Below, one piece after another: positions 32,585 to 45,500 of a stretch of DNA of 64,000 bases. Origin of the DNA: Pectinophora gossypiella (Eukaryota > Arthropoda > Insecta > Lepidoptera > Gelechiidae); assembly GCF_024362695.1 (NCBI RefSeq), contig NC_065421.1, positions 12,028,598 through 12,092,597 on the forward strand, given 5' to 3'. Every line of letters begins with the position of its first letter. The first letter of the stretch is position 1. Below the pieces are notes generated by a model. That model did not search any database. It was not told the origin of the DNA and worked only from the letters and a program-made list of their open reading frames with translations. The translations under genes were made by a program, and so were the position numbers.

Positions 32585-32590
32585 TTTATT
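32585..32590 (-). terminator. CPSF2 polyadenylation signal
   Basis: AATAAA on the minus strand lies 29 bases after the CPSF2 stop codon; a second copy lies at 32562-32567. Either predicts a very short 3' UTR. Confidence 0.6.
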
Positions 32591-32618
32591 TACAATACTT
32601 GAGTAGATATCAGTCACA

Positions 32619-32711
32619 TTACACTATAGCGAATTGGTCGTATAACAGTTCCCTAACTTTGTAGTACTCTTCCGACAGTACGCCTTCTAACGCCACGCGG
32701 CCGTTGTCCAA
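32619..32711 (-). CDS. CPSF2: CPSF2 exon 14 (last)
   Basis: Residues 703-732 and TAA. It starts LDNGRVALEGVLSEEYYKVR and ends LLYDQFAIV, the conserved C-terminus of the family. Phase 0 start after TTTGTTTCAG. Confidence 0.97.
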   Translation of the reverse strand: MDNGRVALEGVLSEEYYKVRELLYDQFAIV

Positions 32712-35700
32712 CTGAAACAAATATATTTTCAATAGCAAAGTAATTTCTAGTACACATATTAATGTTCCTATAATAGGAGTCCTAGTACGGCTTTGAAATA
32801 TACTACACTCGCGTCAGACGGAGTACTGCGGGGCGGAAGGCAAGAGGGAAACCACTGCCCTATTTTTCCCTAAAAAAAGTAGCATGGAGAATGCTACACC
32901 GACAAGAGTGTGGCTCTTAAATTAGTGAAGATATTAATATTACATAGATAGATAAAACCTGTATTTAGTGGTTGTTTATTGCTGAATAATTGTTTTTTGG
33001 TATTTTTGTGTATAAGTTTGTATAGTGGCGCTCATCAATTTATTGTTCTATTTTGTTTTTGTTTTTAAATACGTACAGCCACGCCACTATTAGTAATAAT
33101 TCACTAGGAACATTTTGCCACGAACTTGTTTATCGTATATTTTGACATGTTTCTCTCCCGCTTATTTTGTATGACACTAATGTCGTACATTTTGCCCTCT
33201 GGGAAGAAAGAGTGCTTTCTTCCTTTTTTGAAAAGAAAAAAATAAGAGAAAGATAAGGAGAAAATACACACTTAGAACACTTTTCTAGTAGATATAATAT
33301 TAGAAAGGGTGTTAGCGACGCCGTAACGAATACTGAGGGGATCATTCTGACTTAACATTAAGTGGATTTTTCCATCGCAAAAGCATGGAATTGAAAAAAA
33401 AAAAACAAAAAAAAAGCTATGAATTTTGCGACAGAAAATTCCACTTGATTTCAACTCAGTATCATGGTCTGAATCATCCCCAAAGTATTCGTTACGGCAT
33501 AGAATAAAGAATAATACTACGTATAGAACTCTCCGCTCCCCACCAGCGTCTGATCTAGGTTTACCTCACCCCCTTCAGTCTTACTTTATTTAGTCTTCAC
33601 TCGTAAGTGCATCAGACGTCACACACACAGATGCGCGTGTACAGTCATGAGTAATATCATGTACCCACTTTAGAACCCTGTCGCACTATCATATTTGACA
33701 TTTAAGGAGACTTAGGGTTTAATTTGTCAAAAAAGTTAATGTGACATGGTATCAAAGTGCCCATACGACGACGTCAATGTGTAGTGTAGGGTAAGGGGGG
33801 GAGGGGAGGGGGGAAGGATCCATTACCACCTGTATGAACAGTCATGAGCAATATAATGTACCCACTTTAGGACTATGTCGCACTAACATATTTGACATTT
33901 AGTGAGACTCACAGTTCAATTTGTCAAAATAGTGAATGTGACGTGGTACCAAAGTGTATACATATTAATGCTCGTGGCTCTCACCCGTCGTATGGCCAGC
34001 GTGCCGTTGCAGCACTCGAGCGCGCCGCCCGCGAACTCGGCGCTGAGCCCGAGCCGCGCCAGCGCGGCCCGCAGCTCGGACAGCCGCACCTGGTTCACGA
34101 ACGACGCCGCGTGCGCCGCCTGCGCCGCGCCCTCCGCCGGCTCCAGCGCCATCACCACGTCTTGCGCGTCCTCTGCACACGGATAATACATAACATAACA
34201 TCATCATCATCAGCCCATTAACGTCCCCACTGCTGGGTACAGGCCACCCCTCAACCAACCGGAGGGGGTATGGAGCATAATCCACCACGCTGCTCCAATG
34301 CGGCTTGGTGGAGGTGTTTTTAGTTTTTACGGCTAAAAGCCGGAAGCAACGGCTTAACGTGCCCTCCGAAGCACGGAATCATTTTACTTTTTCTTTTCTT
34401 TTTTTTTTACTTTTTAGCAGACGCAAATTTTTAATTGCCAACTGTTACTGTAAACTGTATTAATGAATGAGCCGGCGCAGCTCACCGCTAGTAGCGTCGC
34501 TCTCCCGCTGGTGCGCCCGAGGCGCCACGACGGCCGCCAGCCAGGCCAGCTCGGCGTCTCCGGCCGAGCGCCACGCCACGCCAGACATCAGGGCGTCTGT
34601 TAGCTTCACCTGCAACACCAAAACTACTATCAAACACGCGGAATATGACACAACATTCTTATCTTATGTAATGAAAGCTTTAGTAACACTTCTTCGACTT
34701 TTTGCTAATTACCAAGTTTGCAATTTCTATAGGTACTATACTCAACCCCATTGTACAATCACAAATTCAATAATGAACTTAAACAATTGTTCATTAATGT
34801 ACGTTTAATCTAGATAAGAAAATGTAATCCTATCATCATCATCAGCCCATAAACGTCCCCACTGCTGGGGCACGGGCCTTCCCTATGGATGGATAGGGAG
34901 ATCGGGATTTAAACCACCACGCGAGCCCAGTGCGGATTGGTGGTTATTAACGACTGCTAATGCAGCCGGGACCAACGGCTTAACGTGCCTTACGAAGCAC
35001 GGAGGAGCTCGAGATGAAAACTTTTTTTGTGGTCACCCAAAAGGTTAAGTTTAAGTTACATATCATTAAAAATATATATTTTTATAATAATTATATGACC
35101 TAACACACTAACACAGTTGGCTCGACCATTATAGACGGCGATACGGTTCACCACCTATCACGTGGGTCTAACAAAAAGTGTGCGTGTGGGTACTTAGTTC
35201 ATCTTGCGATGGCTGTACCTCTGACTACCCCATTGGGATATAGTCGCGAGCTCCTGTTCTGTAATTACGTACCTGGTAGATATGTGACTCCGTGGTAGCG
35301 TCGATAATGTCGCCGCGGCTCGGGATGTACATCTTCTCTATGCCTTCAGCCTCACAGTGCTTCCTGGAATTAAAGTGAAAAGAGAATAAGAATGAAGAAC
35401 AATATCATTTATTTTATTTAAAATATTTAATATATATATATATATATAGGCTAAAATATATAAAGGCTTCTATGCTGTTCTGGGAGCAAATAAAAAACAT
35501 AGAACACGTTCAGCTGCTTTTCTTCCCGGGCATGTCGTAAAAACCGACAGAGGGATTGTGTCCTCTAACATGATGGACTAATGTTATGGGCGATAGGCTG
35601 ATCCCTTATCACCATAAGGTTCATCATATCCAGCTTAGGACTTCGTATCAACAGTGGCTGCAAGTTGTCTTTGATTACTTGTGGCTCTGCCCACCCCATT

Positions 35701-38700
35701 AGGGATTACGGGCGTGAGTTTATGTATGTATGTATATATAAAAAAAAAAAACAAAACAAAAGACCAATATTGAAATTAAGAGATCGAAAGAATTTCCTAT
35801 GGACAAGCCGGCAAGCGGGTGCAAGTCTCGTCCGAGTCAGAATTTTTTTTCGATTTGTGGCGGCTAACCCAACCCAACTAGTTGGCCAGCTAGTTCCGCC
35901 CACATGCAACAGATGGCGCCACATTCAATAATGCAGTCTTGAAGCGGTCGTGAAACGTTGGATTGTCGATCCCTAGTCACACTATCAACTTGTGGCTAGC
36001 GGGGTGCTATGGTCAGTTCGGTACCCCGAAAACATCCTTTGGCGGCAGCACACCCTCGCCGTCAAAGATTGTTTTTTCCATCAATCTCATTCATACCCAT
36101 CTAACACTTACGTGCGAAAGAGACAGCACGCTCGCTCGCTCGCACGCTCCCTCTTACTCTTTGGCGTCTTACGGCTATTTAGACTAAAGTAAGACCCAGA
36201 GAGTGTCATTTCGGTACGCTATACAGGGTGTTAGTGACATCGTAAAGAATACTCAGAGATGATTCAGACCATGATTCTGGGTTAATATCAAGTGGAATTT
36301 TCCGTCGCAAAATTCATGATTTAAATAGTTTTTTTTTCTAATTATATTCAATTCTATACTGAGGGTGTATAATTCAGATCATGATTCTGCCCATACGTAC
36401 TTGTATAGTAATAGCAAGTTGGAGTTACCTCAGCGTGTCGAGCGCGCTGCCGCTGGCCCGTAGCGGCACCACGGCCCGCGGCTTGGCCTGCGCCACCACA
36501 CGCAGAAGGGACTCCCCGTCACAGCGCCCCTCCAGCTCTATGTACTGGATATTCGCCTTCACGTGCACCAGCCGGGTCGAGGACACGCATTTACTTGGGA
36601 TCTCTATCGGTTCCTCTGAAAATTTGAAAGGTTCAGTCTCTTCTTCTTGTATTGTGTGGGTTGTAAGGTGTATTACCAACCCTATCAACCCTGGTGTCAG
36701 GGTTACTATTGAGCCGCCAAAGGCCCCTGACATGGTTCATGTACCGACTACTTACTTACGTCAGTAAGTAGTAACCGGGACCAACAGCTTAACGTGCTTT
36801 CCGAAGCACGGATTATCTTACTTTCGGCCAATCAGGTGATCAGCCTGTAATGTCCTACCCAAACTAGGGATCACAAAGTGATTTTTGTGATATGTGCCCA
36901 CCGGGAGTTGAACCCGGGACCTCCGGATCGTGAGCCCAACGCTCAAACCACTGGACGACGGAGGCCGTTTTGAAAGGTTCAAAGACTACAAAGCATGGAT
37001 ATCTTTTTATACATCCGAAATAAACTGTTATATTATTTGTTTGTTTCCATATCTCCGGCCTATAGAGTCCAGGACTTTTGGAAGGCGTGTAAAATGGGAT
37101 ACTTTTTTCTAAATGTCAAAATTGGCTCTTGTATGAGAATACAAAATTTGTGACGTCATCAATAAACATGGTCAAAAAGCGGGATGACGTCAGCTGGGCT
37201 AACCATGAAATGTTAGCTGTCTGTTTAGAGCACATCTGTGTCGCGGCGAGAAAGAGTCGCGTGCTTACGGTGTTAAGCCCGCTGGTTTTCTAATACCATG
37301 ATTCACACCGTGTGCCGCGTAGGTGTGAGCGAGACAGATAGTCCCCACGCGCTCCGTATTCTTAATTAGCGGCCCAGATCCAGAGGGAGTGAGGTAATCT
37401 AGTTCCGCGCAGCGCTAGCTCACTCTAATCATGCAACGCTACACTATCTAAATATATAAAAGGAGAAACTGACTGACTGACATATCAACGCACAGACTAA
37501 ACAGCTAAACATAGGCACTTGAAATTTGGAAGGGACGTAGCTTAGGTACCGTAGAGGTGAACTAAGAAAGGAATTCCCGGAATTCCCACGGGAACGGGAA
37601 TTAGCGGGAAAATCCTTTTGTATGAAAAATCTAAACCGCTTAAGTTAGACGCTTGAAATTTGGTATCTTATTTAACTTAAAGCTTAGTTGCAACAGGATA
37701 TTGCAAAATTCTCACGGAAACGGGAGTTAGCGGGGAAAAAAAATTTGTATGAAAAAATCGAAACCGCGTAAGATAAATGTTTTCAATATAGCATGCATGC
37801 ATACTTTTGTATATATAAAGTTTAGTTACGGCTATTTAGCGGGAAGTAAAAATTGTATGAAAAAATCTAAATGCATAAGTTAGATGCTTGAAATTTGATA
37901 TGCACTCCCACACACACAAAGATCTTTCTTTTATAACACGCCACGCGGACGAAGTCGCGGGCAAAAGCTAGTCTAGGGTATAATCTCGGAGTAGAAGAAA
38001 GAACCCTAAAGCGCATTTTGTATGAGAACAGCTGTCGCCGGTTCAACCCCACTCTCTTTTCCTACTACTACTCCTGCAAACAGATAACTACGCTAGCTCT
38101 ACTGCTTCTCAAATTCCATAGCCACTTTACCCTGCACCTTTTAATGCACAAGATGACCTTTTAGGGTAGTATCAATAAACTAATCTCAGCTGAGACTGCC
38201 CTCAAGATCGTGCTCAAGTCTCTGTTTTTATGTAAGAACTGTCACATTGAAATGATCTCGAGGGCAGTCTCGAAGCTGAGATCAGTTTATTAATATCAGC
38301 TTTAATTTCGCGGAGTTCCGTTCGCCGTCAAGTTTGCACGCGAGTGGAATGCAAAGTTGAAGTATGAACTATTTTTTGCTGTAAATTTCCCTAAAAATAA
38401 ATAAATAAAAATAAATAAATAAATACTTGTATGGCGCGCGTTTTGCGCTCACTTGGCCCTTCCAACCCCTTTCTTCTATTCCGTTGGCACAATAGCAATG
38501 GAGCGTTTGAGATAAATGTATGTCTATGAAACGTATAGTTATGGACAGTCATGAGCAATATAATGTACCCACTCTAGGACTCTGTCGCACTAACATATTT
38601 GACTTTTAGTGGGACTTACAGTTCAATTTGTCAAAAAAGTTAATGTGACATGGTACCAAAGTGTATACATATTAATGCTCGTGACCGGACACAATGGAAT

Positions 38701-41700
38701 ACTTATGAATCTAGCGAATTTTAGTTATCTAGTGAGCCTCTTTTTTGTTTTTTTGTTTATGCACAGGATGTACGAATAAGCTACGGAAGCTGCAAACTAT
38801 TTGGCAGGATTATGGTACTATTAGGTTTCAATTAAAAACTCTGTTGTTCGCTAGCAAGTACCTTCGTTCCAGGAGCCGTCTGGGACAAAAACCAGAAATT
38901 CTTTAAATCATATTCAATTAAACAGATACTTTTTACGAAATGTCACAAATTCTATTGATTTTTTATGAAAATTCTGTCTGTATTTTATATACAGAGTGTT
39001 AATGACATCGTAACGCAAACTTTGAGGGATAACTGAGACCACGATTCTGAGTTGATACTGAAAATAATTAAAAAATACACAAAAATTTTCATAAATTTTC
39101 CGAATGAAAATTCCACTTGATATCAACTTATCAACGTGAATAGTGACATCGTAACGAATACTGAGAGGAATGATTCAGTTCATTATTCTGAGTTAATATC
39201 AAGTGGAATTTTTATTCGGAAAATTCATGAAATTTTTTGTGTTTTTTTAATTATTTTCAGTATCAAAGTATAGAATTGAAAATAAAGTAAAAAAAAAAAA
39301 CCATTAATTTTGCGACGGAAAATTCCACATGATATTAACTCATAATCATGGTCTGACTCATCCCTCTCAGTATTCGTTACGATGTCACTAACACCCTGTA
39401 TAGACTTATGACCCAGTGAAATAATCTATTCAGGCATACCTTCAGGCTCTTCCTTCGGTGGCGGTGCGGGAGGCACGTCCCGGATTTCACCCTCCGCGTC
39501 CACTATCTCGGCCAGTCTGTAGTCTTCAGGCTGAATTTAAATAAAATATGTTTTAAAAATAAATAAAAATAAAATCATTTTATTTCAGGCATGTAACCCA
39601 TATTTATATTATTAAAATACAATGAAAAATTCCAAAAACAATAAAACTAAATAGTAAAATTAAATTAAGTTAAAACTAAATCAAATTAGAAAAATACTCA
39701 AATAAAGATGATATAATTATAATATTAAGTATGTATTCAGTCAGTCACAGGCTTAGCCTATTGCCCAACACACTTGCTCGTAAAGTGGCTCTTACTGCAC
39801 CGCTTTTAGGTAAATAAATCACTCTATTAAAACTACGGTGATGTAATGTAACATTACCGCACTAGTGGTTTTCTCTTACAGTTTGTTTTGAATCCCTCCA
39901 TACAGTTCAGATCAGAACGAAAATAAATAAACGAGTATGATTAAAATATGATAAATGAACATTTCATTTCTTAAACTATTCCTTTTTTGTTAACAAATGA
40001 ACATTATAATAGATAATTTTTGAATAAATACATTAAACATAGTTTTAAGTTTACGCGGTTATTATCATAATTAAAACACAGTATAATAACTGGTTCTTAC
40101 CGCGTTTAAAGCAGGGATATGAGACTCCCGGTATTTCGACACTATTGGAAGTGCCATGATCACGGGATGACCCCGTAAGAACCCGTTATTATGTGTTTTA
40201 AATACATTCTTCTTCTTATCGTTTCGATGGCATTCAAATTTTTTCAGCCCAGTAATTTCCTATATTTTTTTCGCTCGGCGCTATTGTTTCTCTCTCTATT
40301 CGTTCGCGTACTGCTAATTCAATCAGAGACAATAGAAAAATACGCACGAGTTCGTATTGGGCGCCAAACTCACTCCCTCTGTCTTATGGCCGTAAGCGGC
40401 TAAGTTGTAAGAGGGTGAGCGCGCGGACTGTGTTTCCACTTGCACTTACTGATACTACGTAAAGAACGGCAACTCTCCGCCCCCCACCAGCGGCTGAGCT
40501 AGGTTTACCTCACCCCCTCGAACTTACTTTAGTCTTCAATCGTACGAGCGGCAGACGTCACACACATAAATGACGATAACGTGACTGTATAGTGTCTGTA
40601 ACGAGGTGTTTTGTATGAAGTGTCCAGGGTGTGGGTTGGCAAGCATGTGGTACCTTGATGATCTCCCCGTAGTCGTCGTGGCGGGGCCGCTCCTCGTGGA
40701 AGGGGTACATGGCGTGGTGCCGCTTGTTGGTCTTGAAGCAGCCGGCGTGCGCCCGCGCCGCGTTCCGCAGCGGGATGTCGTGGCGGCCCGTCACCACCCA
40801 CATCTCCAGCGAGCCGTCCGAGTCCGAGTCTGACGAGATGCCGGCTGGGTCCTCCCTGGCAAACAATAATAATAATAAAAAATATATTTAGATAAAACCT
40901 TCGACACATATATACATTTACAACATTAAAATATATACACATTAATATTTAGTTATATAACGGCCACCGTGGTCCAGTGGTTCAGCGTTGAGCTCACGAT
41001 CCGGACGTTCCGGGTTCGAATCCCGGTGGGGACATATCACAAAAATCACTTTGTGATCCCTAGTTTGGTTAGGACATTACATGATTGTCTAAAAAGTATG
41101 ATGATCCGTGCTTTGGAAGGCACGTTAAGCCGTTGGTCCCGGTTAATACTTACTGATGTAAGTTATGTCAGGGGCCTTTGGCGGCTCAATAGTAACCCTG
41201 CCACCAGGGTTGATGAGGTTAGTAATTCACCTTACAACCCACACGATAGAAGAACCGTGGTATCTTCTGAAGCACAGATCACATTGCTTTCAGACAAACG
41301 GGTGATTAGCCTGCAATGTCCTAAACAAACTAGGGACCACAAAAACCCGTCACAAAGATCGACCTGCGGTCTTAACACCGTAAGCGCGCGACTCTTTCTC
41401 GCCTCGACATACGTCACCCGTCACTCTCACACAGTACTGCACAGAAAGAGACAGATGATCTCTGTCGCGGCGAGAAAGAGTCGCGCGCTTACGGTGCTAA
41501 GCCCGCAGCTAATAGTTAGAGCTACCCCGTCTAAAGTTTCGATCCCAACTCAAAAAGTGGTTAAAGGGAAAGCAGTTTCATAGCTTAAGTGAGTTTTTTA
41601 GTTTATAAATAGGTTTTTTTTCTTTTCTTTCTTTTTACCCACGACGGAACGGAGCAGGTATATGCGTTTAGGGTGAGAGATGTTTGTGTGTGCGTTTGTG

Positions 41701-42445
41701 CAAAGTAATGTTACTACTTATCTTCTAAACTATTGATCCGATTTTGATGCGGTTTTCATTTTATATAGATAAGTATTTTTGTTGTAAGTATTTAGGTCGT
41801 GTGGGTTTTGAGGAGCTCGGTGGCGCAGCGGTAAACGCGCTCGGTCTGCGATTGTTGAAGTTTAGCAACTTTCGCAAAGGCCGGTCATAGGATGGGTGAC
41901 CACAAAAAAAAGTTTTCATCTCGAGCTCTTCCGTGCTTCGGAAGGCACGTTAAGCCGTTGGTCCCGGCTGCATTAGCAGTCGTTAATAACCACCAATCCG
42001 CACTGGGCCCGCGTGGTGGTTTAAGGCCCGATCTCCCTATCCATCCATAGGGAAGGCCCGTGCCCCAGCAGTGGGGACGTTAATGGGCTGGTGATGATGA
42101 AGTAGTTTTGTAATATTTTTCAGTACTTTATGTAAGTAGTTATTATTGTATGTCACAACATGACTAAATGTGCTGAGCGCTATAAGCTTTACTGCCATCG
42201 ATATGCTTACCACATTTATAACAATAAATTTTCATTTCATTTACTCACTTGATCACGTTTGTCTGCTTCGTCTTGAGCTGCTGCATGAACTCCTCTAACT
42301 CGGCGCCCTCTAGTCGCATGCGTCGTTTCACCGTCAGCTCTATACTTCTGTCGCCACCCTTCTCTATCAGATCTCTGGCTAGTGTTCCCGGAGATGTTCT
42401 GGAATCAAATCACAGATTAATATATTATATATATAATAAATATAT

Positions 42446-42541
<96 letters not shown>

Positions 42542-45500
42542 TAATAGGCTACTTGACAACTTATAGGTATATGGATATATACCCAAGAAATGCGTTTCGG
42601 AGGTATGTGACCTAACCTGTATTGGGCTGGTTTTCCCTTCTGGGTTCGAAGGTCAGACAGGTAGTCTCTCTCTCTCTCTCTCTATTTAAGAGCTGCGCTC
42701 TTGTCGGAAAAATACATTACATTATAGAAGGAAAAATTGAAGGGAAGAGAGGAAGGGGTAGACCTAGGATAACATTTATGAAACAAATAAAAGAGAAGGT
42801 GCAGGTCGTGTCGTATCGGGAGGTGAAGGTTTTGGCGGGAAGAAGAGAGGAATGGCGGTTACTCCACCGACAAGACAGGTAGTCACTTATGTAAAAAAAT
42901 CGGAGCTGTCAAATCTTCAGGTTAGGTTAGCGGACCCGTGAAAAACGGGATAACGCTAGGGATATGGATTTGTAGTTTCTGAGGAATGATAAACATACAT
43001 ACATACTTGTGCAATTTAGCACACGGATATTATGCAATAGGCTACTTGACAACCTAGACTAGAGACTAGAGAAATGAGTAACCTTTTTACGAAACGACAA
43101 AACGAAAATTTTTTTTGAGGTTAGTATGGCAATACTGGACAGTATTCGTTGTGACGTCATAAACAAAAGCTATCAAATGTCGCACTCATTGTATTTTTTT
43201 TTATTTTGTTTATTAGGTCAACAAACAACATAAACATAAAACAAAAACATATAACACATAACAGAATTATAGTATACAGAGTACAGGGGGGTTAAAAAGG
43301 CCACATCGAAGCAATTCATCTAAGAAAGCAATATTGCTATTTGACATTTGCGCATACAAAACTAAGTGCGCAATGCAAACAAATGCTTTCTTAGATGAAT
43401 TGCTTCGATGTGGCCATTTTAATAAGTTTTAAAAAGTTTTCATCTCGAGCTCCTCCGTGCTTCGGAAGGCACGTTAAGCCGTTGGTCCCGGCTGCATTAG
43501 CAGTCGTTAATAACCACCAATCCGCACTGGGCCCGCGTGGGGCCGATCTCCCTATCCATCCATAGGGAAGGCCCGTGCCCCTGCAGTGGGGACGTTAATA
43601 GGCTGGTGATGATGATGATGATGGCCATTTTAACCCCCCTGACCTAATCTAATATCCACAATAGTGCATACAACATAACTAAATTTTAATAACAACAATT
43701 ATGGTGAAAAACGACTAGGTAAGTACTTCAATGTTATACTAAAGTATCAAAAATGGATGGACACAAAATTTATGAATGGTGACCTACTCGTAAATAAAAA
43801 AAGAAAATAAGTTGAAATAGAACCCTCGCCTACCTGGCAGTCAAGACGATGGAGTTCTGCGGGTGTGGAGCCCACAGCAGGAACAGATCCCTTGCGAAGC
43901 CTGCCTCCAGGTCGGGGAAGGACGCCAGCACCACCTTGGGCCCCTGAGTGCGCGTCACCTCGCCCACGGAGTGGCACAGCTGCAGGTGGCGCAGCGCGAA
44001 AGGGTTGGAGCGCGCGCCCTCGAACGCGCGGGTCAGTTTGTCGCTCATCCATTCGATCTGAGGACATGAGAAATTGTAAGTTAATAAGAGTAATTTTTTA
44101 GTCGGACGGGACTTGAACCTTGGACAGGAGGAGAACCCGGTTGTGTAATGGTTAACACACTCGTTTCGGCTTGACAAGAGCTGCGCATTTAGATCAGATT
44201 TTTTCGATTCAATTTTCTCTTTGAGTTTCCCTGAGTACGGATGAGGGCTATAAAATCAAAAATCCTATATGTTGATAGTTGAATAGCCAGACCCGTCGTT
44301 AGATGGTCAGATGAACTAAAGAAAAGAGCTGGCTCACTACCAGCGAAAGGTGGAAAGCGCTATAGCACGCCTTTGTGTCGAATGGACAAGCTCAATCTTT
44401 CTGATAGCCTCCGTGGTCTAGTGATTAGAGCGTCGGGCTAACGGTCTGGAGGTTCGGGTGCGATTCTCGATGGGGACATTGTCGAAATCACTTTGTTCGG
44501 TAAGGACATTGCAGGCTTGAATCACCTGAATGCCCGAAAAAGTAAGATGATTCCGTGCTTCGGAAGGCACGTTAAGCCGTTGGTCCCGGCTATTAGCCGT
44601 AAAAACATCTCCACCCACCCGCAGTGGAGCGTGGAATATGTTCCATACCGCCCTCCAGTTGATTGAGGGGAGACCTGTGCCCAGCAGTAGGACGTATATA
44701 GGCTGTTTATGCTGACCCCCAGGTAAGCGGTATGTATATAAAACATGTCCCTGCATATAAAAAAAGGTAAAGGATATTGAACAGCAGTAGTACGAGTCCA
44801 GAATCCTTGTTCGGCCAGAGTTGGTCCAACATGTGGGCCAACGCCAACACTGCTGGCAGTGTCTGTGCAATGCTAAAATTAAGAAACCCTATTCCTTTTA
44901 TAATGACAACAGCTTACCTGTGATTTGGCAAACTCCACAACGTTATAGCTGACATTGGACAGTAGCAGTAAAGAATACGCCACGAGTCCAGAATCCTTGT
45001 TTCGCCAGAGTTGGTCCAACATGTGGGCCAACTCCAGCACTCTGCCGGCAGTGTCTGTGCAGACCAGCACGCAGCCACCTCCTCGGAGAGTACTGAGGAT
45101 TGTTGCTGGAAAGAAAGTTATATCCAGCTGAAGAATCTGTTACAATTACTGAGGGTTAAAAATGTCACATTAGAGCAATTCATTTAAAAAAACAATTTGC
45201 CAACTTGACAAAAAAAAGCGTTCTCTTGAGCTTGAGCAAATTAAAAAGTTATAATTGCGTTGTGTACTAGATTCAAGATAAATTATGAATTTCTGATTAC
45301 TAAATAAAGACAGATCTCAAACTAACAAAAAACTAATATTTTTTCTATCTAACTTAAGAATTTTAACTACTAATGAATTTTAATCAAGAAGAACTTAGTA
45401 ATAAGCCGACATTTTCTCACGTTTTTCTATGACGTCAAATGTGCTTTATCATACAAATTCCATAGGAATTAACTAGCCTATTAGATAGGGTTTTATAAGC

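Noticed and set aside
33892..34288. Overlapping open frames on the plus strand, and a second minus-strand frame, at 33.9-34.3 kb
   Set aside because: They are other frames of the GC-rich CPSF2 exon 13 at 33985-34172.
40969..41583. A 204-codon plus-strand open frame
   Set aside because: It runs through a SINE B, a partial SINE and a foldback element. The repeats, not a gene, explain it.
42420..42566. A protein with long Ile-Tyr repeats
   Set aside because: It is translation of the (TA)n microsatellite.
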